64,000 nucleotides of DNA from Scytalidium lignicola (GCA_002812745.2 NCSJ02000129.1:50695-114694), one strand, 5' to 3'; shown: positions 10,625 to 22,838, counted from the first letter of the stretch. The notes: generated by a model not told the origin, from the letters alone. Translations and numbers: made by a program.

Positions 10625-11783
10625 ATGGCTACCAACCCAGGAGTCGGATTCCAGTTCCCAGCAAAGAAAGTAGCGTGGCTTAAAAGAGATGTACTACTGT
10701 TTGCTAATTCCATCGGCGTGAAGTCGGATGATTTACACCTGCTTTATGTGAGTACTGATGAGTGTTTTCAATCGTGTGGACCGAGATTAAATATCAATAT
10801 AGGAATTGCATCCGAAATTCCAGGTGTTTCCATCGTATCCAACAGTTTTGTGTAAGTTAAAACTCTCTGGCACACACTCCATACTTACAAAAAGAAGCTC
10901 AAAAAGGAGAGAATCAAGAACTTGTTGATTTCTACGATGCGTTTCAGAAGAACACTTCAGGAGTATCAATACCCGGAGTTCCAGCACTTGATGTGAAACG
11001 AATGGTTGACGGCGGAAGGATCATGAAATTCTTCAAGCCACTTCCTCCCTCATCCACAAATCAGAATTTTGAATTACAGATGCATGTTACGGGCGTCTAT
11101 GACAAAGGAAAATCAGGAACAGTGGTGCAAACAGAAACAGCTCTTGTCAATACTCAGACAAACGACGTATACACAAAGGTTATAGGAAACTCTTTCTATA
11201 TCGGCCAGGGTGGATGGGGCGGACCAAAAGGTACCATTATTTTGAAAGCCAATAGGCCTATTCTGTCTATCATAGTAACCATAAATCCAGGTCCAAGTCC
11301 GATGAGATATAGCCTGCCGAATCGGACCCCAGATACTACCTACCATCTCTCAACAACTAGAGAAACAGCGTTACTATATAGGTAAGACCATAGGAAGATA
11401 ATAGCGAAAGAATTACCACTCTAATGATATGATTCAGACTCAATGGTGATTCGAACCCCCTTCATGCAACACCGGAGCCCGGAAAGAAAATGGGGTTCAA
11501 GGGAGCTGTCATACATGGTTTATGGTCCTACAACGCTACTGCTTACGTAGTCTTGAGGTCTATGGGTGGAAGTGATGTTTCGAACCTCAAGCATTTCGAG
11601 GCTAAATTTGCGTCGCCCATATATCCAGGTGAAAATTGCATTATTGAAATGTGGCGGTTGGGAGAATATGACGGAGAAGGCTTTGAGGAGATCAGATTCA
11701 TAGTGACGGTCGCTGGGGGAAAACCTGCCCTTACAGACGGCCGGGCACTGGTTAGACCTCAAGGAGGCTCTTCGAAGATTTAA
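10625..11783 (+). CDS. MaoC-like (3R)-hydroxyacyl-CoA dehydratase (hydratase 2), tail SKI
   Basis: Hydratase-2 type enzyme that interconverts 2-enoyl-CoA and (3R)-3-hydroxyacyl-CoA. Four exons: MATNPGVGFQ up to LHLLY; a tiny exon encoding VFPSYPTVL; a long exon from about 10900 to 11380 carrying QELVDFYDAF, KRMVDGGR and YIGQGGWGGPKG; and a last exon starting LNGDSNPLH. The D-x-N-P-L-H signature with HGLWSYN further on is the hydratase-2 active site (Asp/His dyad). Length of about 300 aa equals the C-terminal double-hotdog domain of fungal multifunctional enzyme 2 (Fox2), but here it is a stand-alone gene. The protein ends GGSSKI, a PTS1 variant, so peroxisomal import is expected. Confidence 0.9.
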
Positions 11784-11845
11784 ATTTTGAATAAAGTTCT
11801 GCCATGCTCTACAAATGTTCTATCTGCTACATTTCGGGGCATATG

Positions 11846-12666
11846 TTACAGATTTGCTGGAAAATATTTTTCCACCTCTTTGGCTCGTGGCCATGCACTA
11901 GTATCGTGCCCAGCCCATTGTGCCACCATCTCGCAGATATTTTGAAAAGCTTCAGCATCTGGTGCGCTAATAACGAGTCGACGTAGTGCTTTGAAATGTG
12001 ATAATGTCGGTGAACCACCTACGCTCATGACACTTGCGAGGACAATGAATTCATTCTCGATCGGAGATATCACAGACAAATCAGCCAAGAAAAGTCCATA
12101 TACGACGTATCGAAGGGCCCACTCTAAGGGCATAGTGAGCACGAACCATCAGGGAGATCCAAAATGACATACCCATTTCTTTGTGTGCGCTGAATCTGTC
12201 GAAGATTGCTTGTTCATCCTCTTGGAAAGTCTTCGCGAACCAATCCTTGGAGCGCCGCATAACCAAATCCGGCTGTAATACGACATCTACCCGTTGGTGT
12301 TCCACAGCTGAATCACCATCTTTATCAGCAGCTTGGAGGGCATAAGATGCGGAAATAGCTCGTGGCATTCCTATCAGAGTCCACGACTTCAATATCATCT
12401 CGCGTAGCCGCTGTGAAACCTTGCGCTTATAGTCCACGCTGGAATCAGCAGTCACATATTGAAATAACTCCCCAACAGCATTACCTCTACTGATGGAAGC
12501 TAGCATAGTTGCCTAGTAGAAATTTTCAACCTTTGAGATGTAAATTTGCTTAGAGTTCTTAGCTTACTACAATGAGATACCAACTATCCTTCGGAAAGCT
12601 GGGCGGAACCACATTTTGGACAGCCCTGAACAACTTCTTTATTGACTCTGGATTGTAATCACCCAT
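11846..12666 (-). CDS. Carboxymuconolactone decarboxylase/AhpD-like protein
   Basis: AhpD-like helical protein of the fungal CMD family. It starts MGDYNPESIK (ATG 12664-12666) and runs through introns near 12510-12557 and near 12140-12170. Typical segments are ATMLASISRGNAVGELFQYV, the helix pair WALRYVVYGLFLAD, and VLASVMSVGGSPTLSHFKALRR with EMVAQWAGHDTS. The redox CxxC of true AhpD is absent, as in most fungal homologues, so the reaction is unknown. These proteins often accompany oxidative gene clusters. The C-terminus is YFPANL; -ANL also ends the thioesterase of this cluster. It is convergent with the MaoC gene, 62 bp away. Confidence 0.75.
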
Positions 12667-13176
12667 CGCAATACGGTTATGATAAAACCTGATAAAACAG
12701 TAGTCACCTCTTCTTATTGCTAGTATATGGTATGACAAGCGGGACACCTAAATCTCGACGAGCGTTGATAAAGATTGGGCGGCATTGCTTCAGTCAGCAA
12801 TAAACCCCTCACCGGCATAGTTCCCGTAGTTAATTCGGAAAGATGACACGAAATAATTATATGGAATGATTTTAGACCAGACTCATACCAACCTCGGATC
12901 TGACGGAATCCTACTCCTTCGTCAATGCTTTATACCACTATTCCGATGGCTCCTCGGTCATGATCAACACCCCTAAAGCAGTATTAGCTCAGCCCCATTA
13001 AATCCCTACAAGGATTGTGCATCAGGGAATTGGAAATATTATTGATGCCGCCCCGAAACTATTTGCATCAGCGTTCAGTTTTTCAAGCAGTTGATGCCTT
13101 CTTTCAGTCCCCTAGTCTCGCATAAGTGTCTTGCTTCCAGAAAATCAATACATCATCTGCACGAGGATCCAATTAA
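12667..13176. promoter_or_regulatory. Divergent intergenic region, CMD-like and beta-lactamase-fold genes
   Basis: A 510-bp gap between divergent starts. TCGGA-like words occur near 12836, 12894, 12903 and 12944, including CGG-N6-CGG, but no exact CGG-N5-CGG. No gene seen. Confidence 0.45.
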
Positions 13177-14659
13177 ATGGCTGCGATCCGCGGTTTTGAA
13201 GAAGAGGCTCGAAGGCTAACGGCAAGTGATGCTCAGTATCGTAGAATACCTGGAGTGGTTGTTGCAGCGGCAACAGCATCTGGTTTTTGCACCACCAAGC
13301 TCACCCAATTCGGCGGCTAATTCAGTACAGGCTCTTCATACGTCTTTAGTTCTGGTGTGCGATCGTTAAATGCAGATACCGGTGTATCCAAGCCAATCGA
13401 TGAAAACACTGTCCTCTGGATGGCATCTGTTACCAAGTTGATGACGTCTGTGGCAGCCATGCAATGTGTTGAACGCGGCCTTGTCTCGTTGGACGAAGAT
13501 ATCACCACCATACTTCCGGAACTGAAGAATGCCCAGATCCTGACTGGATTTGACAGTCATGACAAGCCAATTCTGCGGCCTACCACCCGAAAAATCACTC
13601 TCAAGTGGGTTTATTGTGGCATTGTACATTCGAATATTACTGCTGATATCTTTGAAAATTTGTAGAAAACTGTTGTCTCATTCCGCGGGAATGGGATATG
13701 ACATAAAAACCCAATTACTGAGGAAGTTTCAAGAAGGAATACCCAAAGCTTTCAAAGGAGACTTTGTAAATATTCTCTCACTCAAATCACTGATGTAAAA
13801 CATTGACTAACTTGCAATATTAAGGAGGAGTCTTTCTCTAAACTTCCTCTTGTTTATGAGCCAGGCGAGGGATGGCAATACAGCGCCAGTCTCGACTGGG
13901 TCGGCAAAGTCGTAAGCATGGGGATTCAAAGCCATTTTGATCTGAAGCTAAAACTTGTCGAGGTTGAACGACTTAATGACGGTATATCGCTTGGGGAGTT
14001 CATGAAAGCGAACGTGTGGAGCCATTTGGGAATGGAGACGACCACATTCCACGTAGAATCCTTTCCCAAGCTTCGAAGATCGAATAGCCGATTTGTCTCT
14101 TCGAGATCCGACAGATCAAGTTATGAAGCCAGCTGCCACCATCTTTGCAAGGCCTGCTAAAGATGACTCAGGAGGTGCTGGTGTCTTTTCGACACCTTCA
14201 GACGTTCTCAAATTGCTTATTGCACTGCTAAATGGGAATATACAAATCCTGAACCATGCTACTATTGACGAAATATTTGCTCCACAGCTTCCAAATCCGG
14301 CATTTATTAACGATAACTTGAGCGATCCTCAATACAAGATGGGAATGACTACAGATCTCCCCGAAGGTATCGCTTTCAACTTCGGATTGGCTGGAATGCT
14401 CGTAAAGGACAAGCTAGATACTGGAAGACAAGAGGGCTCCATGCAATGGGGGGGACTTCCCAATATTTTATGGGTAATGCAATCTTCCTCAAAGTAACTT
14501 AATCGTATTTGATTCTGATACAGAGATGATTTATAGTGGATTGACCGGAAAGGAGGTTGCTGCGGACTGTACTGCTCCCAGGTTCTTCCCCCAACCGACC
14601 AGCCATCAATAGACCTGAGATGGAAGTTTGAGAGGGCTGTGTATGCAGATTTAGTTTAG
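13177..14659 (+). CDS. Class C beta-lactamase-fold hydrolase/transesterase, one frame break
   Basis: Serine hydrolase of the beta-lactamase/LovD/EstB fold. It starts MAAIRGFEEEARRL. SVTK (SxxK nucleophile and base) lies in WMASVTKLM near 13420-13445, LLSHSAGMGY follows an intron at about 13603-13665, and the second catalytic motif is YSAS in GEGWQYSASLDW near 13880. Downstream, DDSGGAGVFSTPSD and the C-terminal GLPNILW precede a last intron, after which the frame ends ERAVYADLV at 14659. Between about 14065 and 14095 the frame shifts by one base with no plausible intron. The gene is therefore either inactivated or mis-sequenced at that point; there is no long homopolymer there. In the cluster it could hydrolyse a lactone or ester made by the flavin monooxygenase, which is an inference. 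No PTS1 is seen. Confidence 0.8.
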
Positions 14660-15649
14660 AAGCGTGTACTCTAAACCCAAACCAGGAAGCCGAGGAGATC
14701 AGTCTTAGGAAGTTAACATAATGGGGGGATTAGGTGAAGGGTAAATGGAATCAATAACAGGCTAAGCTGAAGCATAACTTCCACGAATACGGAAGAGCTC
14801 GATAACAGTCGTGATTACTTTGGGGAAGTTCAATTTAGTTACTGTGTTATACACCCATACAAATAAGTAACATGTTTCACCAGTAATCTGGCCAAGTTAT
14901 TATTTGGGTCACTTAATTTAAATACAAAAGTGCTCAAAAATGTACTCTAATAAACTTAACAATTATATGATACTTTGATCTAAAAATTAAAATGTGAGGA
15001 TACATTCCCTTACAGTTGCTACTCCGTTACGCTGAATCCAGCTAGTAACTAGTCAATCAATCAATTCCTCCTACCTAAGCACATTGCGAATCAACGTATT
15101 TGAAAAATTTATAGAATAAAAACAACATAATTCTAATGTTAAAATATAATTTGTAATAAACTGCAACAATATTTGAACAATAATACGCAGAATGGTACAG
15201 TCACTTTTATCGTAGCATATTAGTCGTTTTCTAATGAAACTTGTTAGTAGTGTAGCAAGTTAGTCATGTTGACCCCAGCACCTGTGCTATAAGCATTCAT
15301 ATTTATTTATTCGTGAGACTTGAATAAGGTTATACTGCAAAGCTAAGGCAATCGATGGAGTGCAACATTAGATCATCCTCTCGGGTTCTCGGAATACAAT
15401 AGTTTGTCCATGCCACCGGACCCAAACGATGACATTTCTCCTATCGGAATATCTGCTCCGAGGACCGAAATGCTAGAACTCGACCTGATATCTTCAACAT
15501 TTTGTCGACGTTAAATGCTGGAATAAGGGATTCAATATTGAGTATAATTGGAATTAGCTTTCATGGAGATTCAAATCCTATCGTTGTAAAAAGCAGCCAG
15601 AAAATATTTTATGTACCTATCAGGAAAGCAGTCTTCCTACGATCAAGTC
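14660..15649. other. AT-rich intergenic region, no gene
   Basis: About 990 bp of low-complexity AT-rich sequence between two same-strand genes. TCGGA/TCCGA words cluster at 15440-15475, about 200 bp before the ligase start, and are possible promoter elements. Confidence 0.5.
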
Positions 15650-17604
15650 ATGTTTGAACCAGAGAGAATCCTTCCAGTTTTAGCACAAGACGTTGTCTCC
15701 TTTGTGTTGGATAAGCCGAACTACGATGAAGATAAACCAGTCAGTGATGATATGAGCAAAATTGCCGATAATAAATGCTCACGAACTGACGCGATTGCAT
15801 AATGTCTTCAGATATATATCGATTCGTCAGATTTATCCAGGTCATATTCTCTTCGCCAGGCTCGTATGACAATCCGACGCTTAGTGGCAGGATTTAGGGC
15901 AATTGGATTGAAACAAGGAGACTGTGTGCTCATAAATTCAATGGCAGATGTAAGTCATATCCTGTTATTAAAGAAAGAGAAACAGTCAAGGTAACGAAAT
16001 AGATTGATTACTCTATTCTTTTCCTAGGCATCATTGCTTCAGGCGGTATTTACTGCGGGTCCAATCCTCAATATACTCCACTCGAGTCGATTAATCAATT
16101 GAATAAAACAGGAGCAAAATTTGTGTTCACCGAAAACGAGTTCCTTGACAAAGTACTCTTAGCAACAAAGAAACAAGGCCTTCCATCTAAAAACATCTTC
16201 ATCTTCGATCATGGTGGTCACAAAGAAGGGGCAGTACCTTATAAGTTCGAATCATGGCGAAGCCTTCTAAGTCACGGCGAGGCCGATTGGGTTAGATTCA
16301 ATGACGAACAAGTTGCAAAACAAACAACTGCTGCTTACGTGATGAGCAGCGGTACCACGGGCCTACCAAAAGCGGTTATGGTATCTCATTACAACTTTGT
16401 GGCAGAGCAGATGCTTGCTTTTGAATCAGAGAAGAGGACCTTCGAGGTACACTCTACCACTCTCCTCCACTGAGATCGAAGCTGCGTTACAGAGAGCTAA
16501 TACCGCATATATTTAGGTTCGACGTTTGTTGTGCCTCCCTCAGTTTGCTACTGCTGCCATATATTCGAATCACATCTGCCCGCTGAGAGGTGGAGAGCAA
16601 TCATACCTTATGCGTCGCTTTAATACTACCGCTTTCATCAATAATATTGAGAAGTTTCAGATAACCGAACTTAGTCTCATGCCGCCCATGCTCATCCAAA
16701 TCCTTCACCATCCCCTTGCATCGAAGGAGAAGTTCAGGTCTGTTCAGTATGTTCACGGTGGTGGTGCTGCAATAGGCAAAGAATTACAACGCAGAATGAA
16801 AGCGCTTTTACCTCCAGCGACCCCTTTTACTCAAATCTGGGGGATGTCAGAAACCTCAGGAACCGCCTTATGTCTCTTCTGGCCGGAACATGACGATACT
16901 GGGAGCATAGGAAGACCAATACCAAATTTGCGTATGAAGTGAGTAAAAGTTGTGCCAGGCCGTGAACGCTAACGGTCTAACAGAGAGTACATAGATTAAT
17001 TGATGATGATGGCAAAGACATCAGCGCATTTGACACAAAAGGCGAGCTTTGCATTAAGGGTCCAACTGTCATGGTTGGGTATCTCGACAATCCTGCCGCA
17101 AATGAGTCCGCATTTGATGCGGATGGTTGGCTGAAGACAGGTGACATTTGCTATTGTGATGGAATAACTAAAAAGTGGTACATGGTCGATCGCAAAAAGG
17201 TACAACAATCATTAATCACAATGCTAATTCTCTCCCTCAATAAGAGCTAAACAATATTACAGGAACTGATCAAAGTTCGGGCGTTCCAGGTGGCACCGCC
17301 TGAATTAGAGGAGATATTACTGTCCCACCCAGATATTATCGATGCAGCCGTCATTGGGGTTGACTTTCCAGAACGTGCGACTGAGCTGCCCCGTGCTTAC
17401 GTGGTAGTGGATCCACAGAGGGCTACGTTGACTGAAGAGGAAGTTAAGAAATATGTGGCGGAGAGGGTGGTGAAGTACAAATGGCTGGAAGGAGGTGTTA
17501 TTTTCGTGGAGGCTATACCCAAGGCAGCGAGTGGAAAGATTCTGAAAAACGTTCTACGCGAGAGGGCCAAAAAAGAAATGGAGAGGTCTGTTTCAAAATT
17601 ATAA
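15650..17604 (+). CDS. Acyl-CoA ligase (AMP-binding, 4-coumarate-CoA ligase-like), peroxisomal SKL
   Basis: ANL-superfamily enzyme that activates a carboxylic acid as acyl-AMP and then acyl-CoA. Exons join cleanly: MFEPERILPV to DEDKP; YIDSSDLSRSYSLRQAR to INSMAD; DYSILFLGIIASGG onward; VRRLLCLPQF onward; RLIDDDGKD to VDRKK; and ELIKVRAFQVAPPELE to the end. Motifs are the P-loop-like MSSGTTGLPKA, YVHGGGAAIG, QIWGMSETSG (A5), GWLKTGDI (A7), the hinge VDRKKELIK (A8) and the A10 Lys in IPKAASGKIL. The protein ends RSVSKL, a canonical PTS1. The class is the same as AKT1/AFT1 ligases and plant peroxisomal 4CL-like ligases. An in-frame Met at 15611 is an alternative start; 15650 was preferred because the conserved start region follows directly. 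Confidence 0.92.
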
Positions 17605-18104
17605 TAGAGTTCGCTCGTCCAGTAATGAAGATATAGAACCTCTCGGATTGCAGTTTGGGTTAACCATGTTGAGCTTCCATTATTCCGCAACTGTCTCACA
17701 GAGGTTCCAGCCCAGGCTGTGTGAGGTCGTAGCCTGCCCTAACTACTTTGAGCTTATTTCCAGTATGTACTTCCGAGATTCCGGGAACACTACGCATAAC
17801 GACTCCCACGATTGCTAGGCCCTGTAAGCAAGGCTGTAGCAGTCAGAAATCTCCGTATTTGATAGTAGCTAGTTCTGTACGCCCGGAAATATATGTCAAG
17901 CTCGGCCGAGTTGTAAGGCGCTCTTTCCTGGTCCATTTCTGCCGCTCCTCCGACCACTTGCGTTATGAATTTTATACTCAGCGTACTTCCTATTAAATCA
18001 AAGACAACTCTTCTTTCAGTCGATTGATACTCGACCAGGGAGTTTCGTTAGATCACTATTCTATACCATTAACTATTCATATCTTGATTAGCTAGCCTTT
18101 TAAC
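17605..18104. promoter_or_regulatory. Intergenic region before the flavin monooxygenase, with a CGG-N5-CGG repeat
   Basis: A 500-bp gap. CTTCCGAGATTCCGGG at 17770-17785 is CCG-N5-CCG (reverse complement CGG-AATCT-CGG), about 330 bp upstream of the monooxygenase start. Further CGGA words lie near 17882 and 17905. No gene seen. Confidence 0.5.
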
Positions 18105-20312
18105 ATGGCATCTGACTTTGCACCTGAACGAGCTACAAGAGATATACTCAAACTGGCTACTGACTCTGGTCGAGCCTGTGGCGCAACTGAAGCCTATAGG
18201 GATCTAGACAATCTCGCCTACGCCTTGTCGCAAGTTCCGTTACTCACTCCACGGCCGATCAAGATTATCGCTGTCGGTGCTGGATTTAGTGGACTTGCTC
18301 TTGCGCAAGCAGTTGAGAGTGGAAAGTTGCCAGCAGTTGATTTGAAAATTTATGAGAAGAATGCTGGCATTGGTGGGACCTGGTATGAAAACAGATATCC
18401 TGGGTATGTGCAAGAGATCTCATTGCATTTAAATTCTCTTTCCCTTGTGGGTCTATTTCGTGCATTATTAAAGCCATGACGAACCAGCGGTTCGCCTATA
18501 CCGTCTTACAGACTCCATAAATATGAAAGTTTCATTGAACCTGACTCTGAATAGTTGTGCATGCGATATCCCAGCTCATAACTACCAGGTAGGCATAAGT
18601 CCTTCCCTCCCTACATACTTTACTGCGAGCATGTTGTAGGGACAGCTTGATTGCATTGCTGATCTCGTGGCAGTTTTCATGGGCTCCGAATCCTCATTGG
18701 GAATCCTTTTATGCGAACCGGGAGAATATATACAGTTACATTGAAGCCGTTGCAGATCAGCACAATCTACGGAAGTATATACAAACTTCTCGTAAGGTCA
18801 CCGATGCAGAGTGGAACGAATTGAAACAAGTATGGGAGGTGACGGTCAAGCACACTGACGGCCGCGATCTTGTTATATCTAGCTCTGGATTCACCGACGG
18901 AGAGACTGAAACGACCACAACCGAAGAATGTGACATATTAGTGAATGCATCTGGTTTCTTCAACAATTGGAAGTGGCCAGATATTCCTGGACGAGAAAAT
19001 TTCCAGGGGCGAATATTGCATTCAGCTGCTTGGCCTGATGACGGTGAAAAGACAATCGACGGTAAAGTTGTAGCGCTTATAGGAAATGGTAGCAGTGGCG
19101 TACAGATCCTGCCTGCTATTATTGATCGTGTGCGGAAAATATATGTCCATATTCGTAGTGCAACCTGGGTTACGACTGGGTTGGCAGAAAGGTTCGCCGG
19201 TCCGGGGGGTTCAAATCTCTCATTCAGCAAGGAACAGAAAGAAAAATGGGCCAAACATCCCGATGAGTACCTTGCCTATCGGAAAGAGGTTGAACAAGAA
19301 ATGAATGCAAGGTTCCGCATGTACATAGCCAATTCCGAAACACAGCAGAATGCCCGAAATTTTTCTATATCCCAAATGACGGGCAAGCTTACCAACGGAG
19401 GGAAGCCGGAGTTGGTGAAGTTGATGTTGCCAGATTTTGAAGTAGGGTATGTACTATATCCTATCAATCTAAGTTCAAGAAATAATATAAATTTATTGCA
19501 GTTGTCGGAGGCCAACACCTGGAAATGGATACCTTGAAGCTCTCTGCTCAGAAAAATGTGAGGTTGTTTGGGGCGACATCACATCATTCACGCCAAATGG
19601 CCTTCGCTCTGCGTCAGGAGTCGAGTCTTCAGTCCATACAGTGATTTGTGCTACCGGTTTTGACCTTTCATGTGCTCCACGATTTCCCGTGATAGGAAGA
19701 AATCATGTAAATCTCCAACAGCGCTGGAAAGAAGATCCTCAGTCGTACTTATCAGTCACCGCTGCTAACATGCCGAATTACTTTACCTATATGGGACCGG
19801 CAAGCCCACTCGGCCATGGTAATCTTGTCACTTCTATCGAGTTTGTCACGTCTTACATATGTGATCTCGTACACAAACTCCAGACCCAGAACTACAGCTC
19901 TCTCTGCCCCAAAGTGGACGTCCCAAGGGCGTATCAAAAACAAGCATTAGCCTGGCTCGATCGTACTGTCTGGGCATCCAATTGTACCAGCACATACAAG
20001 AACGGTAGCAAAGACGGTAGGTTGGTCTCACTCCATCCAGGCTCGCGGTTACTTTTTTTTTAAATTGTTGTGTACCCCTCGTTACGAAGACTTCGACTGG
20101 ACCAGCCTTTGTTCAGACCCTGATCTCAAATTCGTATGGTTAGCAAATGGGTTCACGATTGAGGAAGACAATCCCTCAATGGGAGCAGATTTAACGTAGG
20201 TTGTCTACTTATGCGCTTCATTCTCTATATATTCTAGTACTAACACAAGTTCTTTCCCTCAAGTTACTTCCTTAATCCATCAGCATACACGAAGCAAGTA
20301 GAACCACATTAG
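18105..20312 (+). CDS. Baeyer-Villiger-type FAD/NADPH monooxygenase, one frame break in a T9 run
   Basis: Class B flavin monooxygenase expected to turn a ketone into an ester or lactone. The first Rossmann motif is VGAGFSGLALA, followed by GIGGTWYENRYPG. After a roughly 155-bp intron a 34-bp exon gives CACDIPAHNYQ, and the next exon starts FSWAPNPHWESF. The second Rossmann motif is ALIGNGSSG, and WPDIPG with FQGRILHSAAWP matches the region of the BVMO fingerprint FxGxxxHxxxWP. PTPGNGYLEAL and CATGFD follow another intron. At 20053-20061 a run of nine Ts shifts the frame; one T fewer restores the family C-terminus (TPRYEDFDW, FVWLANGF). A last intron then leads to the stop at 20312. Either a homopolymer error or a real pseudogene. 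No PTS1 is seen. Confidence 0.85.
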
Positions 20313-20859
20313 CATTCGAAAGCAAGGAATGGTACAGAGGCGGCCACTCATACTTGAAAGGGGCCAATATCTATTTTGTAGATTATAGATATCTTCAGAC
20401 ACCCTATTGGGTCTTAATTAGATTCGATTCGGTAGCGTTTATACTTCTAGAAAATAAGCATGTCAAGGAGAATCCAAAGGTTATATGAATACAGTCTATT
20501 GTGACATTTAAACAAAGCTGTTCTGTACTGATATGTTCCTAGTGATCAATGAATCAGAATCAGGAGCTATAATGCTCCTACTAACTGTTTAAACATTGAT
20601 TAAGGCTGAGAAAGAATTGAATACATAAAATATTATTCATTGGTTTGATCCTAGCCATACGCAGTTCAGCAAGATCTATAATTCCTAATGGTATATTTAC
20701 TCCAAGCAATTCCGATATTGGCATGTTGAAGTCTCTAGATATCTTCAATTACTCCATAATGTCTTGCAGGGTTATCGTGGGTACTTTTCTGATGATACAA
20801 TCATATTGAAATTAAATGGGCTAATCCCAATGGAAACTTTTTAGATTAGAATATTCTCA
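20313..20859. other. Convergent 3' region between monooxygenase and P450, no gene
   Basis: AT-rich sequence between two convergent stops; no coding signal or terminator-like structure was recognised. Confidence 0.5.
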
Positions 20860-22838
20860 TTACCTCTTCTTGAAGACAAATTTGATGTCTGCCATTGATA
20901 GGGTAAAAGTGTCCTTTGAATCATAAATCAAGTTGTGACCATCCTCTCCGGGCGCAAAAGAGACGTCAAAATGCAGAATCATGAGCGACACTACCGCTCG
21001 GAGCGACATCATTGCCAATTGTCTCCCGATGCATGAGTCTGGTCCTATGAAACGCAGATTAGGACAGTACTATTTCGTGCGCTAATCATATACACTGACC
21101 AATTAAAAATGGTGCGAAAGCATCTTTATTCCTCACCAACTCGGGTCGAGAATACCATCGTTCTGGTATGAATTCCTCTGGCTGTTCATATGCCTTCTTA
21201 GCTATGGGGTGGTATTAGCAAGCTTTAAGAAGACATTTATGGACGATTCACGTACACTTCCCGATCGACCACATTGGAACATTGACCGTCGTATTGCCAG
21301 GAACGAATGTTCCTGCAATTAGTAGCCCTTCCGGTGGTGTTACCCGAAGCAATCCCGCCGGCACTGGATGATGGAGGCGGAGTGTCTCATTGATAATCCC
21401 ATTCAAATGACTAGCTGTACGAACGCTCTCAAAATTAAACCCTTCCTCTGTGATATTGAGATTTTCGAGTTCAGTTCGAAGTTTCTGCACCTGGGACTGA
21501 TCTTTCGCTAGGTGGTAGAATATATGAGTCAATGTAATAGCTGTAGTATCACTATCAGAAAGCATGTTAACGAGCGGAGTTTCATATTCCTTGGAACAAT
21601 TCCCACCTTCCAGCTATAATAATGAGACGTGAATCTCCCATTAACCAAAGACGTTCATCCCTAGGATTCTCAGCTTTTGCTGATGCTTCCAGTAAATGGG
21701 ACATGATATCCGGAACTTCAGGGTTCATCTATACCAGTTAACAATATTGCAATATAACCATCTTCAAATTTAGAGTGGTACCTTTTTCCTTTCTTCGACC
21801 TGCTCGCTGCACCACCCGACGAATCTTCTGAAATCCGTCCCAACTCCTGGCAATCTCGCTAGGATGATAAAAAGCCATGGTACTGTTCCTAGGATGCCTA
21901 GTGGAGATTGACCTTTATAAAGTAGATCAAGGCACCAATGCTGTTTTCCACTGCTCAACATATGGAAAGACTTCCCGAAAGCTAGGTCCCCCATTACATC
22001 AAAGCTGTAGAAATTGAACCACTGATTCGCCAATACAGTTTTCCCAGAGAGACCTGATATTCCTTTTACCAGCTCATTCGCGTAGCCTAAAACCCGACTC
22101 TCGTAATTCCGAAGTGCTAATTAATGCTTAGTTGACTTATGATACTGTAGAGGGGATAATAAAGCTATAAAATTTGCAGCCCTGCGGATCATGACAAACT
22201 TACACTTGGTGCTGAAAGCCCGGTCCCAAATCCGCCTTCGTTTATCATGGAGAGTTTTGTCTCTTGACGCATGCATAGAGACTGTAGGCCAACTGACATC
22301 ATACCGTGGTGCCTTGGTGCACTTTGAACTAGGCCCGTAGATTACTGGTATTGCTTCTGGTAGATAGATTGTAATTTCGGATGGGCCTTAGATCGTGAGC
22401 AAATTGGTGCACATCCTGCCATGCGGACTTACCTGTCCGCACAAAATCTCCGTATTCTTCATTCAGCCTGTCTAGAAATCGATAGTTGTTATACTTGGTA
22501 ATTTGCGATGTATGATATAATTTTGACACCTTGCCTATGAACGGTCCCGGAAACCTTCTCAGTCTGTGGAAGGAGACGCGGTAGATTGTTATGCTGGTAT
22601 AGAGGCCAAAGAGATATGAAGCCGTCATCAGTCCGGTCACATTTACAGCCTCTAGTTGGCCGCATTTCGTATACCTTAACAGCAGAGTAAAAATAACAAC
22701 TTGTGCGAAAAGGAAAACCTTCACAACCGTAGGGGCAGTCTTATGGTGTTCACCACGAATGAAGAAGGAAATATGTGATAGAAATCCAAGCAAGAAAGGT
22801 ACTCCAATGTGATTCATAATTGCGGCATCGAAATTCAA
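20860..22838 (-). CDS. Membrane-anchored cytochrome P450
   Basis: Haem monooxygenase, likely in the ER. The N-terminus has three hydrophobic segments before the proline hinge RRFPGPF. Downstream are GDFVRTGK, the FDVMGDLAFGKSF helix, the I-helix LSDSDTTA (oxygen-binding Thr), NETLRLHHP (ExxR), and the PERW motif. The haem ligand lies in an exon reading GPDSCIGRQLA, joined by an intron to FAPFLIG, which gives the FxxGxxxCxG pattern with Cys near 21030. Several introns with GT-AG signals separate these blocks. The stop is at 20860. The pre-haem and haem motifs are intact and I saw no frame break. In the cluster it is the obvious candidate to hydroxylate or epoxidise the substrate before dehydrogenation. 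Family assignment beyond P450 is not possible here. Confidence 0.9.

Noticed and set aside
12667..13176. Further CGG pairs (N3, N6, N8 spacing) as activator sites here and in other intergenic gaps
   Set aside because: Spacing differs from the exact N5 set; Zn2Cys6 dimers are strict about spacing, so these were not counted.
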